A stretch of DNA of 30,789 nt from positions 1 through 30,789 of IMG/VR virus record IMGVR_UViG_3300006926_001416; one strand, written 5' to 3'. This stretch comes from a virus. The position numbers were made by a program, and so were the translations under genes. Under the pieces are notes generated by a model. That model ran no database searches and was not told where the DNA came from. It saw only the letters and a list, made by a program, of their open reading frames with translations. Position 1 is the stretch's first letter. Every line of letters starts with the position of its first letter. This document shows positions 8,649 through 16,340 of the stretch, piece by piece.

Positions 8649-8942
8649 CTATTCAATTATAGGTACGGTACTATACTTATGGGCTTTCTTTATTTCTCTT
8701 AGCTTATCATTAAAGGCCGCATCTGGTTTCTTTGGTCCAATATTATCATAAGCAAATCCCGGAGCAGAAACTAATTGTGTTATTTCACCACCACAAGTCT
8801 CAAAGCCATGATCAGTAGGATTCTCATCATATAGAATTTGTTCCACACATGTTGATTCTGTTGGAATCTTTCTGTCAGCTATTTTTAATTCTTTTTCAAA
8901 GACTTTTTCGCATTTTGTACATTTATAGTCATATATTGGCAT
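8649..8942 (-). CDS. FmdB-type zinc ribbon protein
   Basis: A 97-residue protein starting MPIYDYKCTKCEKVFE, the signature of the FmdB-like putative regulatory zinc ribbon, with CxxC and later cysteines (STCVEQ, FETCGGEI). Family members in phages have no proven function; DNA- or protein-binding is assumed. It sits between the nucleotidyltransferase and the exonuclease. Confidence 0.8.
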   Translation of the reverse strand: MPIYDYKCTKCEKVFEKELKIADRKIPTESTCVEQILYDENPTDHGFETCGGEITQLVSAPGFAYDNIGPKKPDAAFNDKLREIKKAHKYSTVPIIE

Positions 8943-8952
8943 AATAATCCTT

Positions 8953-9684
8953 CTACATTTTATGAATACTAGCCATACCTTTTGATTCTGCGATTGACAA
9001 ATATTCTCTTGGGGTATTAATAAATCGAACTGAAGTATTATCTACTATTACATTAATATCATCTAATTGTTTTGGAATGATATCATCAAACAAATGTCTA
9101 TCTTTCTTTTTAAATTTATCAAAAATCGCTGGACTTAAATAACACGCTCCTGATGTTGCTAAAAGTTCTTTAGTCATTTTATAATCAGGTCTAACCGAAA
9201 TCTTTTCTATTTTATCAGAGCCGTTTTTATATTTAATAAAATTTTTATATTTACTATCTCCCATAGACATATGAGATAAGATAGAAATGGGTTTCCCATT
9301 ATTTTTGTGGATTTTATAATAGTTTTCTATATCAAAATCATATAAATTACCACCATGCAAAAATAAAAAAACATCTTCATCAAATTTATAACTTAATTGA
9401 TTTAAAGATTGTGCAGTTCCAACACTACCTTTTTGCTTATGAACATTAATACTAAAATTAGTTTCACTAAAATTTTCAAATTGAAATTTTTTTAATGCTA
9501 ATTCAATTTGATTATGATAATAACTTGTTGTAATAACTACTTCACTAATATCGAATTTTTTTAACCATTCAAGATTGTGAAACAGTATCGGTTTCGCCTT
9601 CACTGGCAATAAACACTTTGGCATCATATCCGTAAAGGGCCTTAACTCTGTATTCATGCCAGCACAGGCCATCAATACTTTCAT
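8953..9684 (-). CDS. Sugar-phosphate nucleotidyltransferase-like protein, possibly inactive
   Basis: The 243-residue protein has the layout of NTP transferases: MKVLMACAGMNTELRPFTDM, then PKCLLPVKAKPIL, KGSVGTAQSL and LFLHGGNLYDFDI. Active enzymes have GxGTRLRPLT at the start and a GD in the metal-binding strand. Here the first motif reads NTELRP (the usual Gly and first Arg are Asn and Glu) and the metal-binding Asp is Asn. This suggests loss or change of catalysis. Its ATG overlaps the stop of the upstream gene as ATGA. Confidence 0.8.
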   Translation of the reverse strand: MKVLMACAGMNTELRPFTDMMPKCLLPVKAKPILFHNLEWLKKFDISEVVITTSYYHNQIELALKKFQFENFSETNFSINVHKQKGSVGTAQSLNQLSYKFDEDVFLFLHGGNLYDFDIENYYKIHKNNGKPISILSHMSMGDSKYKNFIKYKNGSDKIEKISVRPDYKMTKELLATSGACYLSPAIFDKFKKKDRHLFDDIIPKQLDDINVIVDNTSVRFINTPREYLSIAESKGMASIHKM

Positions 9685-10235
9685 TTTTTTGCTTTCTTTT
9701 TCGCTTTAGATTTTTTGGTGCTTGTAAAACGGCCCTGATTATCCCTAGTAGGTTCGGGTTCGGGTTGTTGAAGATACTCCGGAAAAGAGTTATAAGCCAC
9801 GTGATGAGTAATCTTGTCATATTTTTTTTGAAGTTCTTTTTCCTTCATATGCCAAAGATCATCAGCTTCAGATGGGGCTAAGGAATTAACCAATTCGATC
9901 CACAAAGTTTCACGCTTTGCGCTGGTTAACGTTGGATGTCCCCCCTCAATAAACAAATATAATCGTCTTACTTCATAATTTAAGGTGGCACCATCATCAA
10001 TAGGCCCAATATTTGGAAGATAACTGTTTTGTGGTTTAAAATCCATATCATCAGGTGTCGATGTTAAATCTGGTCTCCCCTTAGGAAGTAAAAACTTTAT
10101 ATCTTTATTAAAATTATGCCGCAACAATTCCCTTACTGCTTTTGTTTGATTTTGTCGTAAATAATTAACACGTTCCTCATCAGACTGTAATCCATTCGCT
10201 ACAGCAAAAATTTCACTTGTCATTTTAGCGGCCAT
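9681..10235 (-). CDS. Conserved T4-like marine phage protein (DUF6433-like)
   Basis: The 184-residue protein starts MAAKMTSEIF after a good AGGAG site. It shows the order seen in a family common in T4-like marine phages: an N-terminal helix pair, RPDLTSTPDD, a central KRETLWIELVNSL with EADDLWHMKEKEL, and a basic lysine/alanine tail (SKAKKKAKK). It lies next to RNase H as a replication-region gene. Function unknown; the family name is my best match from memory. Confidence 0.6.
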   Translation of the reverse strand: MAAKMTSEIFAVANGLQSDEERVNYLRQNQTKAVRELLRHNFNKDIKFLLPKGRPDLTSTPDDMDFKPQNSYLPNIGPIDDGATLNYEVRRLYLFIEGGHPTLTSAKRETLWIELVNSLAPSEADDLWHMKEKELQKKYDKITHHVAYNSFPEYLQQPEPEPTRDNQGRFTSTKKSKAKKKAKK

Positions 10236-10243
10236 AGTTGCTC

Positions 10244-11149
10244 CTAAAATTCATTTATATGCTCCATTAAATTTTTAAGTTTATGTTTTACGAAATAGTT
10301 AAAAAGTTTAGTTCTACCAATTTCAGGTTGACTATCATATTCAACCACAATATTAGTTTGCAACCATTCAGGAATGTTTGTTAAATCGATTAACATTTCA
10401 TTTCTACGATAGTTACGCAACTGTTCACCTTGACAAAATACATCAGGCTCAAGCTCGGACCAAACTGAAACTTTTTTCTTTGATAATGGCGTTTGTCTTT
10501 TATCCATAACAACAAATGTATCATCACTAGACAAAAAATTAGGAACACCATCGCTTACATCACCCCTAAGAATATGTTCTCTTAAAAAATTTTCTGGATT
10601 ATCAGTATTAAGAAATTTCTTCGTAAGAGGCGAATATTGATCCACATTTGGATATTTTTGTAACTGAACAAAATCTTTATCACTTGATAATATTAAAACG
10701 GGTTCTTGTTCAACAAATAATTCTTCAATGCCAGTAACAGATTCATTATTATTCTCTTGCCACAATTTTTTCGCTTTTTGTTCTCGTTTCATTACAATAG
10801 TAGCAATAATGTCGTCTGCCTCTGCTTTATCTATGTATATAACCTTATAAGGAAAGTTTTCACTTATTTCTTCTCGTACTATATGCAATATTCTGTATAA
10901 TTCAACCCAATCAAAATCAGATTTATCTCTTGTTGTTTTTCTTTGAGCTTTATAATATTTGAATGCATCCTTTCGCCAATTGTCTTTTGCATCACAACAA
11001 ACAACCAGATCACCATATTCATCACTAAATTTATGATGATACATTCTTATGGTATTTAAAACCGCATGTCTAACAAAATCTTCAGACATTGATTTCTTAT
11101 TCATCATTACATTTGCAATAACGATTTGTGAATAATCAAGTAATATCAT
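10244..11149 (-). CDS. rnh: RNase H (T4 Rnh-type 5'-3' exonuclease)
   Basis: A 301-residue FEN/RAD2-type nuclease. Visible motifs are MILLDYSQI (first metal Asp), CCDAKDNWRKDAFKYYKAQR, KAEADDIIATI, ILSSDKDFVQLQ and GDVSDGVPNF, the ordered acidic residues of the T4 RNase H family. In T4 it removes RNA primers from lagging-strand fragments. Length matches T4 Rnh (about 305 residues). It overlaps the upstream gene by ATGA. Confidence 0.9.
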   Translation of the reverse strand: MILLDYSQIVIANVMMNKKSMSEDFVRHAVLNTIRMYHHKFSDEYGDLVVCCDAKDNWRKDAFKYYKAQRKTTRDKSDFDWVELYRILHIVREEISENFPYKVIYIDKAEADDIIATIVMKREQKAKKLWQENNNESVTGIEELFVEQEPVLILSSDKDFVQLQKYPNVDQYSPLTKKFLNTDNPENFLREHILRGDVSDGVPNFLSSDDTFVVMDKRQTPLSKKKVSVWSELEPDVFCQGEQLRNYRRNEMLIDLTNIPEWLQTNIVVEYDSQPEIGRTKLFNYFVKHKLKNLMEHINEF

Positions 11150-12342
11150 TTTACAACTTTAAGCAGTATAGTTTCATTATTAATACGACCCGTTAAATCC
11201 TTTTCTTTAGAATTAATAGATTCATATTGTCTTTTAATAGCAATTTTACCACCAGAAAGCATTTTTGTCAATACTTCTTCTGGCTTTCTTACTTTTTTAC
11301 ATTTAGAAAGTGATGTATCAAATCCTCGGAGAGTACTTCCTTTTACAGATAGTCCTGCATGACCTTCTGCTTGATACACACCAAGTTTACGATACTTTGA
11401 ATTAAATATATACAATCGATCAGCACCAACAATCTCAGATGGATTGATAGATGCTATTTTATATTCGTTATCTTGTTTTTTGTAATTTAATTTAGCAATT
11501 TGTTTCGAAACTGAAACAGGTTTTTTCTTTCGTGGTTTTCTTTGTTGCTTACTAAAATTAGCAGAGTATCTTTCGCAATCATCAATAATTGTTTGTATAT
11601 AATTCTCATAACTAGCAAGTTGCTTCTTCTTCATATGAGCAAATGCTTCTGCTAAATCTTCATCTGTCGGAATTAATCTTATTTCTTCTATATAAGGTTC
11701 AAATTCTTTTGCTATCTTTTTTGCGATTAATCCTTTAACTTGTTTACTAACCAACCAATCATATACGCTTATAGTTGGCTTATAGTCATTATCAAAGAAA
11801 TCATCTATAGATTCTTCTATTTCAGAAGCATATAAAGAGACTTGTTCTTTTATATGATCTTGTATAGATGGCTTATCATTTCCGTTAATTTCTTTTTCAG
11901 CAGATTTTTCTTTTGAAACAAGTTCGCCTCTTTTCTTACTGTAGTCAATAAGGTAACTAATTTTCTCTACATACTCTTTGGGAAAATGTTCATATCCTCT
12001 CATAATCATTCTAGCAAGAAAACCTCCTCCCTTCAAATGAACAACGTTTGGTCCATCAACAAGAAGTCCACCTTTTCCCCATGGAAAGGATCTTACTTTC
12101 TGAATATCTTCTTTACTATATCCAGAATGTTTCATGTATTCCAGCATCCATTTTTTAGATTGATCTGCTTCATGAAAATGACTATACCAATTCAATCCAT
12201 GCATGATATCAGTTGGAGTAGAAGTTTCATCAAAGATCGGTTCAGAACCCATCTTCTGTTCATCAAAGGTTCTTCCCGAACCAATAATTTGTTTAGGCTT
12301 TCTTGTTAATCGTGATATTTTTTTTAACTTCTTCTTCGGCAT
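11146..12342 (-). CDS. Conserved marine T4-like phage protein of unknown function
   Basis: A protein of about 398 residues, lysine-rich at the N-terminus (MPKKKLKKISRLTRKPK). It has a middle region rich in acidic residues and a conserved-looking C-terminal half with KPVSVSKQIAKLNYKK, EIVGADRLYIFNSKYRKLGVY and GLSVKGSTLRGFD. The same ordered motifs occur, as far as I remember, in cyanophage and pelagiphage proteins without assigned function. I choose the third ATG (12342), which still overlaps the upstream gene by 50 bases; an ATG at 12354 is also possible. It may be a structural or DNA-bound protein. Confidence 0.7.
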   Translation of the reverse strand: MPKKKLKKISRLTRKPKQIIGSGRTFDEQKMGSEPIFDETSTPTDIMHGLNWYSHFHEADQSKKWMLEYMKHSGYSKEDIQKVRSFPWGKGGLLVDGPNVVHLKGGGFLARMIMRGYEHFPKEYVEKISYLIDYSKKRGELVSKEKSAEKEINGNDKPSIQDHIKEQVSLYASEIEESIDDFFDNDYKPTISVYDWLVSKQVKGLIAKKIAKEFEPYIEEIRLIPTDEDLAEAFAHMKKKQLASYENYIQTIIDDCERYSANFSKQQRKPRKKKPVSVSKQIAKLNYKKQDNEYKIASINPSEIVGADRLYIFNSKYRKLGVYQAEGHAGLSVKGSTLRGFDTSLSKCKKVRKPEEVLTKMLSGGKIAIKRQYESINSKEKDLTGRINNETILLKVVK

Positions 12343-13297
12343 AATCAAGTTCATATGATAGGTTATCAAGAAAATCAATCCATTGATTGATACGTTTATC
12401 CCAACTATAATGAGTATGTGAATATTCTAATGCATTGTCAAGATTTTTTTGAACATCTTTTGTCCAATATGAATCCATAACATCTTCAAGAGTATCAGCA
12501 AATCTTTCAACATGCTTATTTTTATCCTCTGTATAATTGTACATATAAGCAAAATCGCCACATGTTTCGGGTAAAGCACCATAATTAGAAGTAACAATAG
12601 CACAACGGGCCGACATTGCTTCCATGGCTACTCTACATGAAGTTTCTAGCCAAGTAGATGGATATGCTAATATATGCATATTTTTCCAATGTTCCCTTAA
12701 TTCATCATAAGGAACCGCACCATAATAAGTTACTCTTGGATCTTTTTCACACATTTCAAATAAAGGCTTATATGGCTCATCATTTTTTTCCCAACCATAT
12801 AATTTATAGCTAGAAAAAATATGTAAATGAAAATCACTTCTATCTATTAAATTTAAAGAATTCACAAGAACATCAAGACCTCGCTGAGGTGTTGAAGCAT
12901 ATATTAATTGAAGATCCTTTGTTTCAGTTTCTTCGTGTTTTGGAATAGGATCTATAGCATTTTTAATAACTGTTCCACGATCATATGGTATATTCAATAA
13001 TGTATTAAATTGCTGTTGTTGCCAATGACTAACAAAAATCAATTTATTAAAAAGGTCTAATTGAGTTTTAAGAATATTATATGCAGGATCTTGTGCAAGA
13101 TCATGAATCCAAAAAAGTCTACGTTTATTTTCTTCTATAGAATGGACTCTTGAAATCACAAATTGAAATTTGTCTTTATATTCCTTAGGTAATCTGCGGA
13201 ATAATTCCATTGAAAGAAGTTCTGTTCCTCCTAAAGAATTCTCCGCAAGATTTCCTTCTTCATGCTGAGGTATTTTCACATCTGCATTATCTATCAT
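12293..13297 (-). CDS. Glycosyltransferase, family 4-like (GT-B)
   Basis: The 334-residue protein has a GT-B C-terminal half: LQLIYASTPQRGLDVLV (start of the second Rossmann domain), RVTYYGAVPYDEL, and YPSTWLETSCRVAMEAMSA with the paired-Glu signature, followed by IVTSNYGALPE. Such enzymes transfer sugars from nucleotide donors. In T4-like phages they modify DNA, phage proteins or host surface. Near its N-terminus GGTELLSMEL fits the donor-side glycine loop. Confidence 0.85.
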   Translation of the reverse strand: MIDNADVKIPQHEEGNLAENSLGGTELLSMELFRRLPKEYKDKFQFVISRVHSIEENKRRLFWIHDLAQDPAYNILKTQLDLFNKLIFVSHWQQQQFNTLLNIPYDRGTVIKNAIDPIPKHEETETKDLQLIYASTPQRGLDVLVNSLNLIDRSDFHLHIFSSYKLYGWEKNDEPYKPLFEMCEKDPRVTYYGAVPYDELREHWKNMHILAYPSTWLETSCRVAMEAMSARCAIVTSNYGALPETCGDFAYMYNYTEDKNKHVERFADTLEDVMDSYWTKDVQKNLDNALEYSHTHYSWDKRINQWIDFLDNLSYELDYAEEEVKKNITINKKA

Positions 13298-13307
13298 AAT
13301 TCACTTT

Positions 13308-13931
13308 CTAAAAATTATAACTACGTTTATAAAAAATATGATCATCAATTGTTACATTTTTTCGATATTGCTTTGACCAGTGAGGATATTTTTCCATCCA
13401 ATTAGCATGATAATGCGTTGCGCCATCTGTTATATCCATAAGTCTATCTTTATGATCATAAAACCATTTAGCTATCGATTGTGAGTTTCTCCATCCATTT
13501 CCTTCTCTTGGAACATCACCCATTCCATCACAATACCATGAAAATTGGCATCGATCTCTTTTTGGATGTCCTGAAGACCAATGGAGCCCTTCATATATTA
13601 CATCACAAAATGAATTAGGAAAGTGGTGTGAATCTACTCTATTTTTTGTTACAAAAGCAACTGCTAGTTTTCCTGCAGTCGATTGGGTTGCCGCTTCAAA
13701 GTAAATATTTTTAGCCAAACACGTAACTTGTTCTTTGTTTTGCACGATTAAACCTAAGTTAGGATTTTTTACAGATTGTGTTTTGACTATTGATATTGTT
13801 GAAACTGATGGTAGTTGTGGAATGACTCTATATGCATTTGCGCTTGACTTTCCAAGTGGTACTCCTACAACTCCGGGTATCAGTATTGTTGCGGCAATTA
13901 CCATCAAAAAAGCATAACCCTTTTTTAACAT
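13308..13931 (-). CDS. SleB-type cell wall hydrolase (probable endolysin)
   Basis: The 207-residue protein starts with a hydrophobic signal-like segment (YAFLMVIAATILIPGVVG). It continues into a Hydrolase_2/SleB domain: CLAKNIYFEAATQSTAGKLA with the catalytic Glu, AFVTKNRV, CQFSWYCDG, and THYHANWMEKYPHW ending DDHIFY. SleB enzymes are lytic transglycosylases, and homologues serve as endolysins in marine T4-like phages. The N-terminal segment could be a cleaved signal or a signal-anchor-release helix. A TATAAATA late-promoter box lies 60 bases upstream of its ATG, fitting late expression. The upstream operon carries lipoproteins and membrane peptides. Confidence 0.85.
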   Translation of the reverse strand: MLKKGYAFLMVIAATILIPGVVGVPLGKSSANAYRVIPQLPSVSTISIVKTQSVKNPNLGLIVQNKEQVTCLAKNIYFEAATQSTAGKLAVAFVTKNRVDSHHFPNSFCDVIYEGLHWSSGHPKRDRCQFSWYCDGMGDVPREGNGWRNSQSIAKWFYDHKDRLMDITDGATHYHANWMEKYPHWSKQYRKNVTIDDHIFYKRSYNF

Positions 13932-13990
13932 GTAATTCTCCGTTTGTTAACGATTTCATTATTAAATTAATTATTCAATCGTATGTTCTA

Positions 13991-13998
13991 TATTTATA
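13991..13998 (-). promoter_or_regulatory. T4-late-type promoter box (TATAAATA)
   Basis: The minus strand reads TATAAATA, the T4 late consensus recognised by the phage sigma factor gp55. It lies at the 3' end of the preceding gene and about 60 bases before the SleB start, so it would drive late transcription of the endolysin gene. Confidence 0.55.
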
Positions 13999-14206
13999 AC
14001 ATTCTTTTTTTAGTGTTTTCGATTGTTTTCTTTACTCGTTCAATCTTTTTCTTTCTAATAGACTCTACTTTGTCCTTAGAGCCGGTAGAAAGTGCTTTCT
14101 CCTTCATAATAGCAACTGTTAATTCTGCATTCGCTTCATGCATTTTAAGGGTATTTTCAAGTCTTTTAATTGCCCCCCGTTGTCTTTCACGTTTATTTTT
14201 TGTCAT
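13994..14206 (-). CDS. Small basic coiled-coil protein
   Basis: A 70-residue protein, very rich in Lys, Arg and Glu, predicted to be almost all helical (MTKNKRERQRGAIKRLEN..., ending ENTKKRML). It overlaps the end of the preceding small gene by 14 bases. Function unknown; possibly a nucleic-acid or structural accessory protein. Confidence 0.65.
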   Translation of the reverse strand: MTKNKRERQRGAIKRLENTLKMHEANAELTVAIMKEKALSTGSKDKVESIRKKKIERVKKTIENTKKRML

Positions 14207-14354
14207 TTTTCCCCTTTGATCTAATTTTTACTGTGTGTCCTGTATAACCATCTTTTGTTTTATACGTTAATACAGTTTCGATATAAAAATCTTTTTCATG
14301 TGAAAGTTTGATAATTTGTTTTTGTGTTGTTTCTTTATACCAGATGTGAACCAT
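14193..14354 (-). CDS. Small protein, 53 residues, unknown
   Basis: The frame starts ATG (14354) with MVHIWYKETTQKQ and ends RSKGKNDKK. It fills the gap between its neighbours, overlapping both (20 bases upstream, 14 downstream). Residue use (KLSHEKDFYIETVL, YKTKDGYTGHTVKI) is typical of a compact beta-rich protein rather than chance sequence. Function unknown. Confidence 0.6.
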   Translation of the reverse strand: MVHIWYKETTQKQIIKLSHEKDFYIETVLTYKTKDGYTGHTVKIRSKGKNDKK

Positions 14355-14553
14355 CCGTTTTTATAGAAGTATGATATCCCCGTTTTTCCATTGATTTAGC
14401 AAAGGTAATAGCGGCTTCTCTTGATTGACAAAATCTTTTATATATAAATTCTGGTTCAGGTTCAACAAATTTAATATTTTCTCTCATTTGAGCATGATTA
14501 TTTAATACGCTTTTATTAGCAACAAAATATTCTACCCAGATATTCATAATCAT
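14335..14553 (-). CDS. Small protein, 72 residues, unknown
   Basis: Starting at the ATG that overlaps the preceding TGA (ATGA at 14553-14550), it encodes MIMNIWVEYFVANKS and ends SIKTDGSHLV. The C-terminal half (SREAAITFAKSMEKRGYHTS) resembles a small alpha/beta domain. The frame is open further upstream but only from a TTG, and the ATGA coupling supports the start given. Confidence 0.6.
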   Translation of the reverse strand: MIMNIWVEYFVANKSVLNNHAQMRENIKFVEPEPEFIYKRFCQSREAAITFAKSMEKRGYHTSIKTDGSHLV

Positions 14554-14636
14554 GCTTCCAATCGTAATTGCCATGCTAACATTATTCCAAAAGTTAACAC
14601 GAGAATCCAAAAAAATATTTCTGATTGATTAAACAT
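14550..14636 (-). CDS. Single-pass membrane micropeptide (28 residues)
   Basis: An AAAGGAGAT ribosome site, the best in the neighbourhood, precedes an ATG that starts MFNQSEIFFWILVLTFGIML and ends QLRLEA. It is essentially one transmembrane helix with a short basic end. It lies between two lipoprotein genes and the endolysin operon, so a pinholin-like or lysis-control role is possible, but this is inference. Confidence 0.6.
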   Translation of the reverse strand: MFNQSEIFFWILVLTFGIMLAWQLRLEA

Positions 14637-14646
14637 TTTATCTCCT

Positions 14647-14862
14647 TTAATTATTTAAAACTGGATCACCTCTATCATAAAATTTCCAACCACCTCTGCA
14701 GGGTAGTCGTTTCCTTTTAATATATGCCCTATCGGTATATACCTTCATATCACTTTGACACTCTGCAAAAAATGGTGTCATTCCACTTGGCCAATTGTTG
14801 CTCTTTGTTGTTGAACAACTACTCAAAAATAACATTACCAAAATTAGTAATGTCGTTTTCAT
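14647..14862 (-). CDS. Small lipoprotein
   Basis: A 71-residue protein with a lipoprotein signal: MKTTLLILVMLFLSSCSTT, with the lipobox Cys at residue 16. The mature part has two further Cys. It overlaps the preceding lipoprotein gene as ATGA. In a lysis region such lipoproteins can be spanin outer-membrane subunits or superinfection-exclusion proteins. Confidence 0.7.
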   Translation of the reverse strand: MKTTLLILVMLFLSSCSTTKSNNWPSGMTPFFAECQSDMKVYTDRAYIKRKRLPCRGGWKFYDRGDPVLNN

Positions 14863-15080
14863 CCGTAGGGCCTCTTTTCTAAATCTTTATGTGGAGCTTC
14901 TTTTTCCACACATTGTCGATAAGGTCTTTTATAGTCAGCATTTTTCCAAGAAATTGTTCCTCTTTTCATACCCATTCGATTATCTTCCCAAAATCCATAA
15001 CACCCTTCTTGTGTAGTTGTGCAACTAACAACCATCCATGTCGCCATCATTATAAAAATTAATAATAGCATTTCTTTCAT
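14859..15080 (-). CDS. Small lipoprotein, second of a tandem pair
   Basis: A 73-residue protein with a hydrophobic start and lipobox (LLLIFIMMATWMVVSCTTTQ, Cys at residue 20). The mature part has two more Cys (EGCYGFW, RQCVEKE). The pair of tandem lipoproteins shares the SCSTT/SCTTT start but little else. Outer-membrane localisation is likely. Confidence 0.7.
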   Translation of the reverse strand: MKEMLLLIFIMMATWMVVSCTTTQEGCYGFWEDNRMGMKRGTISWKNADYKRPYRQCVEKEAPHKDLEKRPYG

Positions 15081-15087
15081 GTATTCC

Positions 15088-15303
15088 TTAAATATCTTTT
15101 AAAAATTTTTCCTTTATTTTTAGAGAGCCCTTTATTCCACAATGCGGACAATACATAGCTTCTACTTTCTGTTTGTATACTTCATCTTTATTATTAGGAG
15201 TTTTTGCATAACTCCACCACTTTCCACATTTTTTATTTCCACAATTGAAATGATATAAAATCTCAAAAACATATTCATGATTATGAGCCAATTTTTCAAT
15301 CAT
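15088..15303 (-). CDS. Zinc ribbon protein
   Basis: A 71-residue protein with HFNCGNKKCGKWWSYAK and MYCPHCGIKG: two metal-binding cysteine pairs about 30 residues apart, with the WWS after the first pair that is common in small marine phage zinc ribbons. Function unknown. Confidence 0.7.
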   Translation of the reverse strand: MIEKLAHNHEYVFEILYHFNCGNKKCGKWWSYAKTPNNKDEVYKQKVEAMYCPHCGIKGSLKIKEKFLKDI

Positions 15304-15320
15304 TTAGATCCTTCAGGATA

Positions 15321-15509
15321 CTAAGTGTGTAAGTCATATATTTTAATCAATATCCATATTAATAAAACATTAGTTGTTAACAATTCTAGTGCTAAAATTG
15401 TATGATACCAAATCCATCTTACTTCATATTTTTTATTTCGTTCTAACTCTTCATCATCTCTAACTCTTTTTACAAAATTATTCTTTATTGATTCAAAAAA
15501 ATTTACCAT
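15321..15509 (-). CDS. Small single-pass membrane protein
   Basis: A 62-residue protein with a charged N-terminal half (VRDDEELERNKKYEVR) and one C-terminal hydrophobic helix (TTNVLLIWILIKIY). Its location near the lysis genes could point to an i-spanin or holin accessory; unproven. Confidence 0.6.
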   Translation of the reverse strand: MVNFFESIKNNFVKRVRDDEELERNKKYEVRWIWYHTILALELLTTNVLLIWILIKIYDLHT

Positions 15510-15518
15510 CTACATCCT

Positions 15519-15773
15519 TTAATTTAGATATGGAGACATAACACCCGAAACTTCTGGACTTTCCTCCTGCATTCTTCCACAAAACTCATGAAATTCATCC
15601 AAATTATCTTCTTCATGAAAATGTGCTTCATGATAACGTGAAAATAATTCCTTTGCTTCTCTCAACATTTTAACATCAAATTCATGAAACGTTCCATCAG
15701 GCTCAAGAGCTAAAAGACAATCTTGATCCGGTCTAAAGAATAATTCTATTCTTGTCGTTGGAATTCCCAACAT
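15519..15773 (-). CDS. Small acidic protein, unknown
   Basis: An 84-residue protein, rich in Glu and His (EAHFHEEDNLDEFHEFCG). It starts MLGIPTTRIE after an AGGAGC-like site. The strong hairpin at 15803-15860 lies directly upstream of it. No family recognised. Confidence 0.6.
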   Translation of the reverse strand: MLGIPTTRIELFFRPDQDCLLALEPDGTFHEFDVKMLREAKELFSRYHEAHFHEEDNLDEFHEFCGRMQEESPEVSGVMSPYLN

Positions 15774-15785
15774 TATTTGCTCCTG

Positions 15786-15860
15786 AAAAAACGATATAGT
15801 GGGGCGCGGCCTGAATGGTGGGGGTGCAGATCCATTAGTCCATTCAGACCTCCCTGCGCC
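15786..15860 (-). terminator. Strong hairpin with downstream T run (terminator or structured leader)
   Basis: On the minus strand an 11-bp stem (15840-15850 with 15808-15818, one G-T pair) is extended by a 5-bp GGCGC/GCGCC stem (15856-15860 with 15803-15807). Six T follow about 11 bases after the stem. The element is GC-rich in an AT-rich setting. It could end the transcript from the selW-like region or shield the leader of the next gene. Confidence 0.6.
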
Positions 15861-15879
15861 ATCTTTGAAACCTGTTCTA

Positions 15880-16071
15880 TTATTTATTTTTTATTCTATC
15901 TATACATACAAATAAAATTGCAAGAACTATACCTAAAATAACAAAAAGTTGAAGTGGAAGAAAAACATCATTCCAACTCCAACTAATTTTATCAGTTAAT
16001 TTTAAAAATGAAAGAGTAAGTGTTATAAAAAACATCAATAATATCGGAATGCGATAAATAAACACTTTCAC
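15880..16071 (-). CDS. Two-helix membrane protein (holin-like size)
   Basis: A 63-residue protein with two hydrophobic helices (IPILLMFFITLTLSFL and LQLFVILGIVLAILFVCI) and a basic end DRIKNK. Size and topology fit a class II holin or other small membrane protein. It overlaps the upstream gene as ATGA. Confidence 0.6.
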   Translation of the reverse strand: MKVFIYRIPILLMFFITLTLSFLKLTDKISWSWNDVFLPLQLFVILGIVLAILFVCIDRIKNK

Positions 16072-16289
16072 TTAGCTTCCTTTTCTGCTGGTGCTTTGGT
16101 AAAATAATCTTGATTAATTACAGGAACATTATCGCTTCTTATCTGACTTTCTTGTAGTACAGTTCGTCTTCCCTCTGGTATAATACATTCTAATTTTGTA
16201 ATCTTACCACCGTTCTCTAAATACTCATCAATTTTTATATTTAGATCATCTCTTGATATCTTAAATTTCTTTTTATATTTTTTAGGCAT
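16068..16289 (-). CDS. Small basic protein, unknown
   Basis: A 73-residue protein starting MPKKYKKKFKISRDD, with a central CIIPEGRRTVLQ. Upstream is a possible promoter (16308-16336), and a TATAAATA box overlaps its first codons. No family recognised. Confidence 0.6.
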   Translation of the reverse strand: MPKKYKKKFKISRDDLNIKIDEYLENGGKITKLECIIPEGRRTVLQESQIRSDNVPVINQDYFTKAPAEKEAK

Positions 16290-16307
16290 ATTTATTTATA
16301 ATATATT

Positions 16308-16336
16308 ATTATAGCAATAAATTAGAAAAAAAGCAA
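16308..16336 (-). promoter_or_regulatory. Possible sigma-70-type promoter
   Basis: TATAAT (16313-16308) is separated by 17 bases from TTGCTT (16336-16331), just after the selW-like stop. The -35 half is weak. It would transcribe the genes from 16289 leftwards. Confidence 0.35.
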
Positions 16337-16340
16337 CCAT

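Noticed and set aside
16293-16300. TATAAATA box next to the 16289 start
   Set aside because: It ends only three bases before the ATG, so a transcript would begin inside the gene; probably a chance AT-rich match.
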